Origin: Loxodes magnus
Lineage: Eukaryota; Ciliophora; Karyorelictea; Loxodida; Loxodidae
Assembly (NCBI GenBank): GCA_946699065.1
Contig: CAMPDV010002857.1
Location: 1-64,000, forward strand
Direction: 5' to 3'
DNA length: 64,000 nucleotides
Shown: piece by piece, positions 1 to 11,041 of the stretch
Position numbering within the stretch: the first letter of the stretch is position 1
Layout of the letters: each line of letters starts with the position of its first letter
Program-made: the position numbers and the translations under genes
The notes under the pieces: model-generated
Databases searched by the model: none
Seen by the model: only the letters and a program-made list of their open reading frames with translations
What the model was told of the DNA's origin: nothing

Positions 1-539
1 ACTAAAAATATAATTGTATACTTAAATAAATACATCAAAAGACTTTTATTATATATATTCCCTGCTTTTATTTCTATAAAAGAGCTATTGTAAATAAATA
101 TTTTATAAATGGATTTTATATCATTTAGCACATTAAAACTTTTAATCATTATTCATTCAATCATCTTAATATTCTACTATTAAGAAAAACTTTTTTATTA
201 TTAATGTTTTGATAGTAATCTCATATCTTATTGATAGTAGCTTACGTTTAGAAAATTAAAGTACAACAATACAATTTCTCTTTTACAACTTTTTAAATAA
301 AGAAGGATTTGATAAAAATTAATACGAAAAGTTTTATATAAAGGTTTCTAATAAAAGGAACTTTATGCTTAATAACTTTTTGTGATGTTCGATTGAATTT
401 TTTAAATTTGATATGAGTAATCTTTAATTTACTAATAAAAATTAGCTATAATTACAGTTTTAAAAATACTATGCTAGAAATATTTATTTATCTCTTGTTA
501 CAAAATTCGAAAAGGCATTTTAGTAACTCTCAAGGAGTA
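1..539. other. AT-rich region, nothing recognised
   Basis: Low-complexity AT-rich sequence. No tRNA, repeat match within the window or convincing protein motif was seen on either strand. Confidence 0.5.
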
Positions 540-900
540 AAAGTAAGCTACATTCTAGAATCTCTAGGACTAAAAAAATACCAGGACAAAAAACATTTCA
601 GAAAAAAGATAAGAAAAAATAGAAAAAAAGTGCTGGTACTATAAACAAATAAGCCATGTTTTACTACAATTTTTTCCAAAAAAATTCAAGTCAGGAGAAC
701 AACAAAAAAAAGTGAAGGATGTTGAATTACCTTGAATAACTGAAAAGGAGTTTATAAATAGAAATTTCTATCAAGAACTGATGATATTTTTTCAGTAACC
801 TATCAAATATGAAAAAAGTCGTGGTTTTCATCCAATTTAAAAAATGGCAGAATGTACCTAGTTGAAAGCCAAGAACAACTAAAGCCGTAACACTTAAGTA
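540..900 (+). CDS. Possible coding fragment, lysine-rich, related to the 3.5-kb ORF
   Basis: I do not recognise a family. Read with TAA/TAG as Gln and TGA as Trp, one frame gives a Lys/Gln-rich stretch with several aromatic residues. Near 795-880 it has the motif KKSWFSS, which resembles KKRSWYSST at the low-coordinate end of the minus-strand ORF around 3.45-3.6 kb; the DNA of the two places is also similar (a shared gtaacctaNca... segment). That paralogy is the only support for coding, since open frames are cheap in this code. No start or stop was fixed. It may be a decayed fragment. Confidence 0.25.
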
Positions 901-1894
901 TATTATTAATATTAATATGATAAAATAAAATAAAATAAATCTTGTTTCTTACATTTTGAAGTATTCATTTTTTACCATTATTTAATTAAATATTTATTTA
1001 TTTTCATATTTATTCTAATTTTCTTATTAAATATAATTGTCCATATTTCAATTCTATTTCCCACTATTTTAATTTTTATATTTATTTTTTATTTATTTTT
1101 ATAAAAGATGCTAAATAACTATTTTATAAATTTTTTTTTTAATTATTGAGTAATTAAATATTAAAACTAAACATATTTTTCTTGGAATTTTTAAATGATA
1201 TAAAAAGATTCGAAAATATTACTAGTAAATTTAATTTTTCTTTATTTTAATTTTATTATTATATTTTTCCCTTAGAATGTATTATTATATCTATATTTAA
1301 CATAATAAAAGCGGTTCATTGAAAAATCTCCAGAAAACTTTTAAATTTTAAATTAAAGTATCAAAATAGCAATTTTATGTTTTTTCTTTCTTAAATTAAA
1401 TTTGCAAATTATTTTATTAGTCGATCATTCTTAAATTCTTTCTTTATTCTTAATACTTACATTAATCAAAATTTTTTTATTTCATCTTTATTTTTTTGCA
1501 TGATAAAATAAAGTAATTTTTTATTTTTCTAATTTCCTTAAGATAAATAGATTATATAATAAAAAGAATTATAAAATTATAAAGTAAAATATAAGTAAAC
1601 TTATACAAGAATTAATAAAATAAGAATGACGGTTATTTTCTGAGAATGGGATCCTAAAACTTAAATAAAGAATTAAATGAAAAATTAGGTCCTTACTATT
1701 GACCGCAGTATAGATAAAAAAGGTAAATAAACAATTTAAAAAGGAAATTTATAGTAGATTTGTAACTTAAGAGGTAAGCATGGAAATCATATAAACAGAA
1801 AGAGGATTAACTGTTTAGATTATATATAAAAATTAATAGTCCAACAAAACAGATAATTGGAAATCTTTTTGCATATTGGGAAAGAGCGAAAAAC
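901..1894. other. AT-rich intergenic region
   Basis: Dominated by A/T runs up to about 1,600. From about 1,620 composition is less extreme, possibly the 5' flank or an older 5' part of the R2 element that follows. No gene recognised. Confidence 0.4.
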
Positions 1895-2420
1895 CTTTAC
1901 AAGGCTAAATTCACAAGGGAATGCTAGCACTGTGGAAGGACTTATGTAAAGAATTTTTTAACTTAAAAATCTTTATTAAAGAGCTGCGCACCCTTGAGGT
2001 GCTACGAGCTCTATAATCTCATTTATTTATAAGAAAAATAACTATAAAAGGAATAATATTTATAAACTTAATTTATTAAAATTTTTAAACATTATATTAT
2101 TAAAATAGATTAATATAAATGATATTAAGGTAACAAACTAATATTTAATGGGCTACAATTATAAAACTTATTTAATTTGTTCTTATAAATTTAAAAATTT
2201 GCTCAAAAAATAGTTTATAGGTAATAGATCTATTTATGATAGAAAATTATTAAAAAATAACTGAAAATAAAAGGGAATATAGAATTTTAGGATATTTTAT
2301 ATTGTTTAGATCTTTCTTACCTGCTTAGAAAACTAAATATAAAAATTTATAGATTATATTTTAAAATTTTAATTTCTTAATATTCTATTTCATAATTTAA
2401 AATCGTTTTTATACTTTTTA
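1895..2420 (+). mobile_element. R2 retroposon copy with 3' hairpin
   Basis: This segment is repeated at about 14,205-14,730 and, partly, at 30,505-30,770. It contains the block reading gctagcactgtggaaggac followed by a GC-rich hairpin (aaagagctgcgcaccc, loop, then a paired ggtgctacgagctct) at about 1,977-2,015, then an ATTT-containing tail and a shared AT-rich 3' segment. The same hairpin ends R1 and R3. I infer a non-autonomous retroposon. This copy is 5' truncated or diverged compared with the 14.2-kb one. No long coding frame was identified. Confidence 0.6.
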
Positions 2421-2429
2421 TTTTATAAT

Positions 2430-2840
2430 TAATATGATTATTGAGCGTATTGCACCTCGTTGGTGTGCAATTCTTTTAATATTAATATTGGAAAAGATAT
2501 TATCATACTTCCTGTAGTCATTCTAGCTGTCCAATGAATCTCGTCATCTTCTCCAATTGGTATCTACTTATTAAAAATTATTTTTGAGACTTGAAACAAA
2601 TGCTCCAGTCTTCTTGAATAAGATCAAAATAAGAATTAGTAATTTAGGTTATTAGATGACCTGTAAGTCAAACTTTCATTCTGTTAGTGAGAACTTGCGG
2701 GCAAATTAGACTTGTTTCTTCCGAGCTTGTTCATCTTTCCTCTTGGTGGTATCTAGTGCGAGATTACTCGCAAAGCGAAAAACACTACACCAGATTACAT
2801 AGTAGTTCTCCTGACTGCGACCAACATCTATATTTTTATA
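2430..2840 (-). mobile_element. R3 element with the shared 3' hairpin (minus orientation)
   Basis: On the minus strand a relatively GC-rich ~390-bp stretch ends in ttaaaagaattgcacacc, an accaacgagg loop and gtgcaatacgctcaataat (about 2,437-2,480). This aligns along its length with the R1 and R2 3' hairpins. I infer a diverged third family using the same tail. Just upstream one minus-strand frame reads plausibly as protein (for example EDDEIHWTARMTTG), so it could be the 3' end of an element ORF. The short standard-code ORF on the plus strand here is taken as a shadow. Confidence 0.45.
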
Positions 2841-3447
2841 TAATAAAATTTTTAATTATTTTAAGAATAATTAAATAAAATATTAATTAATCTCCTCTAT
2901 ATTAAATATTTTCTTAAGAGGAACATTTATTTTTAGTTAATTAGAATTGTCCTTTTTTATCTTTTATAAGATAGAAAATTTAATAATAACTTTATAGAAA
3001 AATAATTAGAATTTAATTAAGTGAATCTTGCAAAATAGAAACTTATTTTAAAAGAGACTAAAATTGATATCTAAATTTTATAATTATCAACGTTTTTTTG
3101 ATAGCAATTTTTCTTAAATTTGATAAGACATTTTTTAGAAAATGGTAAATATGAATCCAGACATTATCTCCTAAATTTTTTCCTGAACTCTTCTTTCTAG
3201 TAAAATATTTGTGTCAGAGTTTAGTAACGGTAGTTATTTTATAATAAAAAATAAAGAAATTTACAGAATTCGATGGAGAGAGATATTAAAGTGGAAGAGA
3301 GCTATTAATTTAAAATTCGATATTTTTTCAGATTTTCCATTAAAGTAAGATTTTATTATACTACTATCGTTAACTTAAATGATATTCTGAGTGTTTAGTT
3401 GATCGTAATAATAATAATAATAATAATAATATATACTTAATTTTTTT
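2841..3447. other. AT-rich spacer with an (AAT)n microsatellite
   Basis: No gene recognised. A run of about eight AAT units lies at 3,408-3,431. Confidence 0.6.
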
Positions 3448-3449
3448 AA

Positions 3450-4125
3450 GTATTTGCTCTCCCTGAGCTTTCAAACAGGTACCTGCAGCCATTTTTTTTA
3501 CGTCGATGAATACCACGACCTTTTTTTATACGTGGTAGGTTACCACTAATAGCTATTTTCAGTTCTCGCTAAATTTTCTATTTATAAATTTCATCTTTCG
3601 TTATTCAGAGTTTATTAAGGTTTCTTCATGTTCTTCGTTCTTCTTTTATTTGAAGTTTCTCTCAAGCTCAACATTGTCGTAGAATGTGATTATTCGTCTT
3701 ACAGTATCTGAAATTTTTAGTCTATTTTTCTTAAATCTTCTTCTAAAAACTTTTTTTCCAGTTTCTCTATTCTCATTTATAAGTTTATATCAATTTTTTT
3801 CTTCTTGTTTCAATTATTAGTCAGTTAATTTAACCTTATTCTTTTTTCTTAATCATGTTCTATTATTAACTAACTATGGATAGCCATTGTTCATAAAGTT
3901 ATAATTATGTTACTAAGTTATTTTAGATTAACTGACGGACGTAGTATTAATAATTCATTATTTTGGTCGTAAATACCGTTCATTAATTCCCTTATTTTTT
4001 CCCTTGATTGTAAATTATTTCTTCGTATTTTTGGATTAGTTTTTTCATTTGATCTAACTGACTTTAGAGCTTTTATCAGCTTCACTCTTAGATTACTGAA
4101 TATCGATTGGTCTGACAATATCTTT
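3450..4125 (-). CDS. Hypothetical coiled-coil protein, probably fragmentary
   Basis: The family is not recognised. The minus strand carries a Lys/Glu/Arg-rich frame. The part at 3,918-4,118 is open even in the standard code (begins MSDQSIFSNLRV). With TAA/TAG = Gln the frame around 3,600-3,800 continues as a heptad-like helix (RIEKLEKKFLEEDLRKIDQK). Its C-terminal part contains KKRSWYSST, similar to the 0.8-kb fragment. The two parts are not cleanly in one frame, so either a frameshift is present or the gene is decayed. Start and stop are uncertain. Confidence 0.35.
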
Positions 4126-4199
4126 TCCTTCAGAAGAAGAACTTGAATTTACTTTTTGCTGTTAAATTTTCTGCATTTCTTTTTTGCTTTTCTTTTTAA

Positions 4200-4542
4200 G
4201 TTACTTAGTTAATTCTTTGAGAGACGAACAGATTATCCCAATTTTTTTCCTTTTAGTTAATCGTATTAATGCTCAAATTTATATACTTAAAATAAATAAT
4301 GTTTCAATAGAAAGTTTAATTTAAAATTCATAAATATGCACTAGAAGAAAATTACAAGTAAATAGATGCTTCAAACAACTTAATTGAATAATTAAAAACA
4401 TAAACTAACAATTTCTTCATCGCTTTATAAATAATTTATACATTTATTCTTTAATTGCATGATATTTATAAATCTTATTAGATTATAATTTTATATTATA
4501 CTGATTTTTATTTAAATGTCAATATCATATTTCATACATTTT
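4200..4542. other. AT-rich spacer
   Basis: No gene seen. It ends in tttgtctatag just before the coiled-coil reading frame, which could be a 3' splice site. Confidence 0.35.
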
Positions 4543-4857
4543 TGTCTATAGATTTTTTGATGAAAAAGTGGTTCTGGATCTTCAGAAAGAGGTCAAAAAG
4601 CTAAAGAAAGATAATAAGAGATTGATGGAAAGACTTGAAATAGAATTGAAAACTCATGACCTAATAAAGAGATCTTATTGCTTTTTGAAATATTTTGAAA
4701 GATCAGAAAAACAAATAAAAGAACTAACAATAGAGGCATAAAGAACTGGATAGAAAAGATTAACAAAAATTAACAAAAAAAGAGAAAATGAATCTAAGAA
4801 AAATAAGGAATTGATTTAATTTGATATCATAATGAATAGTCTAATTACAATAAAATA
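4543..4857 (+). CDS. Coiled-coil protein fragment or exon
   Basis: About 104 codons with strong heptad character: the reading starts FDEKVVLDLQKEVKKLKKD and stays Lys/Glu/Leu-rich, using TAA and TAG as Gln. Codon use (AAA, GAA, CTA, TTG) differs clearly from flanking spacer. No ATG lies at the left edge; a CTATAG just upstream suggests an exon boundary, or the piece may be a gene fragment. No domain beyond coiled coil can be named. Confidence 0.45.
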
Positions 4858-5131
4858 AAAAATTAATCTTATAAATAAATTATATTTTATATAAATATAA
4901 AGAAATTTTATTTATAAATTCCTTTATTTATTTTTATTTCCTAATTTAATAATATATTTAGTATCAATTTATCACTTTAATTTACTGAGGAACTTTTCTT
5001 ATAATTAAATATAACCAAATTTTTCAAAAGTAATAAGAAAGTTAAGTGCTTCTCAATGGTGTATAATTATTGGCTAATTTATCTTCCTAAGTTTATAAAA
5101 ATGATAGTTGTCATTAAAATAATCTTCAAAA
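4858..5131. other. Spacer upstream of the tRNA cluster
   Basis: AT-rich, nothing recognised. Confidence 0.5.
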
Positions 5132-5203
5132 AGGCTACTGAGGGGATCGAACCCTCGACCTTTTGATTACAAATCAAACGCACTACCACTATGCTAAGCA
5201 GCC
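5132..5203 (-). tRNA. trnT-UGU: tRNA-Thr (TGT anticodon)
   Basis: The minus strand folds into a full 72-nt cloverleaf: 7-bp acceptor stem (ggctgct with agtagcc, one G-T pair), 4-bp D stem, 5-bp anticodon stem tttga/tcaaa around loop tttgtaa (anticodon TGT), 5-bp T stem gaggg/ccctc with loop ttcgatc. Discriminator is T. No intron and no encoded CCA. It reads ACA (and possibly other ACN) threonine codons. It looks functional. Confidence 0.93.
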
Positions 5204-5472
5204 TAGTTAAATGCACTTCTTGTTTCATTTAAAAAGATATTATAGTCTATTAATACAAGATTTCTACTCTATAACAAAACCTTTATTCTAATTTAAAAGT
5301 ATTCCAGTATAATAAAATGTATAATACTTAAATCTTAATAAAAGCTAAGATGTGTTTAATATAGAGTAGAGAAGAACAAACTTAATAGTAGTAATAATAT
5401 TTTTATAAATCAGTTGGATGAGAATTTTAATATTATAAGTATTAGTTCTGATATTCCTTTTATTAATAAAAA
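5204..5472. other. Spacer between tRNA genes
   Basis: AT-rich, nothing recognised. Confidence 0.5.
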
Positions 5473-5540
5473 TGCGCTATCTGGGACTCGAACCCAACTG
5501 CTTGGAAGGCAGTTATTCCTAACCACTAGACTAATAGCGC
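5473..5540 (-). pseudogene. Broken tRNA-Gly (TCC) copy
   Basis: Clearly derived from the same gene as the intact tRNA-Gly at 34,411-34,482: same acceptor stem and anticodon arm (actgc cttccaa gcagt). About five bases (gggtc on the plus strand) are missing between the anticodon and T arms, removing the variable loop, and there is an extra base near the D arm. Without a variable loop the cloverleaf cannot close normally, so I call it a pseudogene. A sequencing deletion is a less likely explanation. Confidence 0.75.
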
Positions 5541-5664
5541 CTTATTTTATAAGTAATAAACTCTTTTTTAAACTAAAATAATGTTCTAAACATTCTAAGT
5601 GAATATTGACACTATCTTTTAAAAGGTTAAATAAGCAGAACAATTTATAAAAATTTGCAAATAA

Positions 5665-6500
5665 AAAAAAAAATTTTATTTTTATTCTAGGATATATCTC
5701 ACTAAGTTGGAATAAAATGGAAGAAAATTATCTTTCATTTATAAGTTAAACCTATAACAAATTTTAGTCAATAATAAAATAAAAAAGAATCTACATTTAC
5801 GCTAAAAACTCAAGGGTTTTAATATATTCTGACTTGGGCATATGATTAAAAATCTCGAAAGCTATTAAGTTATAATAATATTTAAAGAAAAGTATATAAA
5901 TTTTATAAAATAACTATCTTTCTTTATTAAATTAGTATTTTTATTTAAAAAGGATATAAAAATTAATTTTAAATCATATACTAAAAGTTTAAAGAGAGAT
6001 TCTATATAGTAGCCACATAATGTATAAGGGAAATATAACTTAATGTAAAGGGAGTCTAATAAAATTATGTATTATTTGCTATTATAAATTGAGAATATTA
6101 GCATCAATATGATTAAGACTTATAAATTGCATTAGTCTAATAGATTTTTATATCTTTCAGAGTTTGGATTTCCTCTTTAAGTTAATATCAGAATATTAAT
6201 AATCAAACATTTTTATATATTTAAGCAAAGTTTAACCATAAATATAAGGCTCTATGGTGTAAGGGTAGCACGTGGGCCTACGGAGCCCAAAATTGGGGTT
6301 CAAATCCCTGTAGAGTCGTTTTTTATTAATGTTTATAAAAATGTAGCTTAGCAAGTGAATTAAATAAGGAAAAGAGTGATTATAATATCAGTATCCATAG
6401 CTAAAATAGATCATATTATAAGTAAATACTCTCTAAATAATAAATACAAATATACTAAAATTAGATGCTCTAATTTATTTACAATTTTAATATTTTATTG
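5665..6500 (+). repeat. tRNA-Arg-bearing duplicated segment, copy A
   Basis: About 830 bp matches 52,155-52,985 in the same orientation at high identity with scattered small indels. It includes the tRNA-Arg gene and flanks. Copy A keeps an intact tRNA, copy B does not. Similarity ends just after ttgataactyt near 6,505 and 53,000. Confidence 0.9.
6248..6318 (+). tRNA. trnR-ACG: tRNA-Arg (ACG anticodon)
   Basis: 71-nt cloverleaf: acceptor ggctcta/tagagtc with one G-T pair, D stem gtgt/gcac, anticodon stem tgggc/gccca around loop ctacgga (anticodon ACG, presumably modified to inosine), T arm with loop ttcaaat whose stem has two wobble pairs. Discriminator G. A degenerate copy lies at 52,745-52,817. 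The folding supports a functional gene. Confidence 0.88.
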
Positions 6501-6559
6501 ATAACTTTATTTATAATCAAAATACAAGTTAAAGTTCTTTCTAAAATTCCTATGACAAA

Positions 6560-7255
6560 GATAAAATTTGGTGAAATAAAATAAAGATTTGCTTAAAACT
6601 TAGAACATTAAGTATTTGTATTTCTGTAAAATTAAGAGATTTATTTGATTACTTTTGAAGGAAATTTTAAACATAACTTCGTTTATACTTTGCATTATTA
6701 TAATCATCCAACTCCTTTTAATTGTTTAGTGCTTGATTCTAATTTAAAGAGATTTGTTAGTGGCTTGCATTATAAAAAATATTTAAATATGATAAACATA
6801 CCATTTGCTATAGTTTATTTTACCTAATTTTTATTAAAATAAATTATTAGCTAATGAACTATTAACTTTATTTAATAAAGCTAAGTCTGAACCTTATTCA
6901 ATGTCAGTTATGTTGTAGTATCTCCTAATTTTATCATCTCTTGTTGAAAGATTTAAAAAGTATTTAGAACTAAAAAGCTAAGTATAGCTTAACCTGCATT
7001 TAAAGCTTATATTAATTAAAAATTTCTAAAAATTTCTATAAAGATGCTATTAGATTCTACATAACTTATAACTAAGATCTCTAGAAAATTAACATATTTA
7101 AATATTTCAATTAATATTTAAAAAATTTGATAGCTGCATCTAAGATCTATTTAGTGCTCTATGAAATAAGCCCTTATTCTATTTAAACTTAAGAATAAAA
7201 TTAATTATTTACTTTATATTCTCAAATTATATAATGTTAAAAGCTTTTAAAATAA
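6560..7255 (+). CDS. Hypothetical gene U, copy 1 (convergent with TRIM-like gene)
   Basis: Unrecognised protein. The reading from about 6,645 (TFEGNFKHNF...) runs through NMINIPFAIVYFTQ and then, after a likely indel near 6,840, into a helical stretch (NELLTLFNKAKSEPYSMSV). The first part is paralogous to 23,450-23,650 (NMLNTPSAIFYSTYQ) and to the minus strand near 56,600. In all three places the gene runs tail-to-tail into a TRIM-like gene. Start is not determined; no ATG is obvious upstream and TTG at 6,645 is only the edge of a standard-code ORF. Possibly a pseudogene. Confidence 0.4.
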
Positions 7256-7269
7256 GTTTTTTAAGTTTT

Positions 7270-8742
7270 TCAATCGAAAGCTATAAAGAAATCTAATAGT
7301 GGTCCTTTTTTGTAAAGAGAAGAATCACCTGCTGGAATGTTCTAAGTCTCATAAAGTTCTAGAGTATATTAATTTACCCTTACGTAAGTCTTGAAATAGT
7401 CTATATCTCCACAATACATATTTCCACCTTCAAACACAATCATTAAAGTGTATATCTAGTTTGCTTATATATTTATAAAATAATTCCATGTTTTTATAAG
7501 TTCGGCTGCATTAGGAGTTGAAGAACCAAGTTCAGCTGATCCTTCAAAGGAATGTACTATTTCGCTTTAAAAATCTGGATGAGCTTTGGTACCTTTATGA
7601 ATCTAGAGATTTCTAATATAAACAATTTAAGATTTTTAGCATTTACCTAAAAATCCTAACTTATAAATATAGCAATCCTTATTTACTTTTAAAAGTCAGA
7701 AAATTTCTTTATCCTGTTATCTTTCAGTTACTATAAACGCTAAATTTTGTATTTAATTTAAATTTTAAAGTTTTTAATTTTAGACCTAATTCTAAAAGTA
7801 AGATATCGAGAAGTTATCTATTTGAAGCAGCTTCTTCAGATTCTACTATACTTGAAAAATATTACTAAAACAAAGTTTCTATTTATTCGTGCATTTCAAA
7901 ATAATCTTATTCTCCTAATAACTTTTCTTTAATTTCTAGTATTCAAGTGGCTTCTTCGTCATTCTATTAAAATAATTCAGTTAAATGTTCTCCTACTGTT
8001 TTATAATATTTTTAGGGCTTTTTAATCAATATATTTTATCATTTTGATAGTTTCAGAAGCTTTTAATCTGATTTATAGTAACTTGGAAATGTTTTGATGG
8101 TTTGTATTTGATTGACTCTATAGTTTTATTTTTTTGTCCAGAGAGATAGTAATTTTTTTGATTTATGAAGTTAGTTAATTCTTTGTAAAGTTAAAAAAGA
8201 TTTTGTAAATTTATTTCTTTGAATCTATTTGCTATTTTATTCTAATAGATGATTATTTACATATCTCTTTATTATTTTATTTCATATAGTTGTTTATTTT
8301 ATTTTATAGATTAAATAGCCTGCCTAATATTTAATCTGTTTTAGTTATTTTAGAGTAATTTAACTTTTAAGTTATCTATTCTTTTATATTTATTAGATTA
8401 TTTTAAGTTTATATCACTTAACTCTTCCAATATCTCTATAGGTTATTTTTATTTTCCATTACTAAGTTCTAGATTCTAGAAAACTAATCTTAGAGCTATT
8501 TTTATTACTCTATTCCTTGAGATTTAGAAATTAGTTATTATAGAATAATCTCCTCAGGTTATAGTTAATTAATATTCACTTCAAATACCTGGAAATCTAA
8601 AGGACACATAAAAAGATTGATATGAATTTATGATTAAATGCAGCAATCAAAGGCAAACAACATGAGTACATAAGAGTTTTTTAGGAGAATAATTTTTAAA
8701 ATCGTAAATTTGGCTACAGTTATAGCACTAAAGCTATTCCAT
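7270..8742 (-). CDS. TRIM-like RING-coiled-coil protein, left arm of block 1
   Basis: Starts at ATG 8,742 (MEQLQCYNC...) and ends at TGA 7,270-7,272 after the conserved FFIAFD, about 490 codons, typical TRIM length. Residues ~6-60 form a C3HC4 RING: CYNC, LLCTHVVCL, a following CC pair and MCPLDF. Next comes a long Gln/Lys/Asn-rich coiled coil, then a conserved C-terminal domain (HKGTKAHPDF, MIVFEGGNMY, GDSSLYKKGP). Predicted role, by family, is a ubiquitin ligase that dimerises through the coiled coil; the C-terminal domain is unrecognised. An extra A near 8,653 breaks the RING frame relative to copy 2, so this copy may be mutated or contain a consensus error. It is convergent with gene U. 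Confidence 0.7.
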
Positions 8743-8859
8743 TTAATATAAATTTTAAAAGTTAAAAGTTTAAATAATTTAATTACAAACTAAAATTAAA
8801 ATTATTAATATCCTTTATATTTTGGCTATAGTAGGATGTATAAACTATATTTCTAGGTA

Positions 8860-9530
8860 TATTTAACTCACTTAAAATTAGGATAAAGGGAATTTAAGAA
8901 AATAAGCTAATTTTACTGAAATACAAATATTAAGATAGGAACTTTAGTCATTTAGCAAGAAATGTATATTTAATGTAAAAATAAATTACTATTGACTGAA
9001 AATATTTCGAATCCTCCTTCTGGTAATCTTTTATTTAACTTATAGTGAGATTAATAATTTTTTTATTCATGGTTCACTTAATTATTTTGATTTTCCTGAG
9101 TTTGGCAAAATTAAAATTAATAACAATATGGATACAATTTAGTTTTTGATTCATTAAGATACTAAAAATAGTAAATTTTAAACTATTCTTATGCCTTTGA
9201 TACGAATAAGCTTATCAAAATATAAGAAAATATTTCCTATATAAGGAAATAAAATATAAGGATATAGTCCATTAAATGACAACTGAGCCTATTTTTTATA
9301 TCTGGGTTATTAATCCAAATCATAAAAACTAAAAAAAACTTTAAAAAACTTGGTTCAGATAAAAGATGCCAATATATTTATTAGATGCCTAAATAACACA
9401 AGGCTTCTGGTATAATATTTAAATATTGCTTACTGCAAGTGGAACAAGCTTCTTTAACAAGAAAAAAATGAATAGAAGCCAAAAGCTTAAATTAGAATAA
9501 TTTTAAAGTTTATTCTCAATATATGACTGA
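8860..9530 (-). CDS. Hypothetical membrane-associated protein, block 1 copy
   Basis: Unrecognised. The minus frame is best established by comparison with the plus-strand copy at 54,900-55,640. Features are a CSTCSKQYLNIIPEAL segment, a hydrophobic helix (YILIFYFLI) likely to span a membrane, a motif near YLNESK, and LPEGGFEIF. It lies just upstream of the TRIM-like gene in the same orientation in all three blocks, suggesting linked function or simply shared duplication. Start and stop are undetermined. This copy has more frame breaks than the 55-kb one. Confidence 0.4.
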
Positions 9531-11041
9531 GATAATAGTATGAAAATGATTTAAATAAGTCTAGTCTATTAAACTTTCTTAGAAAATCATTATAAATAAT
9601 CTTGGTTTTTCTAAGAATAATATATTTATTATTATCATATCTTACATGCAATATAGGATTTAAATAAAGAGTAGGTTTTAAGAAAACTTAAGAAATTATT
9701 TTAAATTCTGGTTGCTTTAATTTAAACTTAGATATTATTAGATTATTTTTCTATTATTGCTCTATATTTTAGTTTTAAAATTTATTTATATATTACATAC
9801 TTTAGAATTTAAAACTTAATCTATAATAATTTTAAGGTTTATAAAATATCTTAAAGCTTGCTTTTATAGAAATCTATCAAATAAATTATTTTTTTATTTC
9901 TTAAAAGTTCCTTTCTCTTCACTAACTAATTTTAGCAAACAAGTTTGCTTACTGTGATTTCCAAATGTATATAGTAATATATTTTCGCCTTCTATTTAAG
10001 ATATTTGATAAAAAGCTTTTCATTAGAATTAAGTACTTTTATACATTTTTTTCTTGTAGACTTATTCTATGTAAGTTATTCCAAAACCTGGTAAATTAAT
10101 AAGAAAAATTTGGGATAACTAACTTCAAACTAAATCAAAATGCTAGATATTTATTGGCTTAATCTTATCCTTATTTCTACCATTTGGTATTATCGTTCTT
10201 AAAGTGTATAATAATTTAATTTTTTTATTAACGTGGAAATTAAATAATCATAAGCCGTCAAATGATCAGAGTAAAAATATTAATTTAATAATTGATAATT
10301 CACACTAAAGCTTAGGCATTATATATTTTTATTTATAATTTAGCAAGCATTGGATATGTTTAATAGTAGGTATTTATTAGTTATGCTTTAATTAAATATC
10401 AGATGCTTAATTAAATATATTGTAAATTTTAGCGGAAGAGAACAAGCTTAAATTCATAAAATGATTATTATACATAATTTATTTTATTTTAAGTTGATAT
10501 TAATAAGGTATTTTTACTTAAAGATATAAGCTTAATCCTTATATAAAAGAACTTTAAATTCAAAGTTTAAAGCTTATTAAAACATTTAAGATATTCATAC
10601 TAAATATTTTTATTTTTGCTTATTTAGCTTATTTTAAAGGATCACTTTTATTATTTTCAAAAATTAAATAGTTTAAGGATTTGATAGCAAAAAATTTATT
10701 AATCCCTTAATTTTAAATTATATCTGCTTCTGGAAAAAATTATTATGAGAAATTAATATTTTTTATAAAAATTCTAAGCTTACTCTTTACTTTAGCCATC
10801 TTTATGTTTATCATTTATTTTAAAAGGTTTTTAGTACTTTTTATTAATTTATAGATTATTTATCTTTCTAGCTTTTATTAATAATTCTTCAACCTTAATA
10901 TCATGATTCAGATTTAAAAAAACACATAATTTTAATTTAGCTTTCCTTATTATTGCTTCCCTTTACTCCTTTTTTTTAAAAAGAATTTATAATCAAATCC
11001 ATTATTAGTTACGCTAGGAGATTCTTTAAATTTTATATGTT
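9531..11041. other. Interior of block 1, no recognised gene
   Basis: Nearly identical to 26,235-27,768. AT-rich on both strands. Frames are open only because the code has few stops, and no domain was seen. It may hold 3' parts or introns of neighbouring genes. Confidence 0.4.
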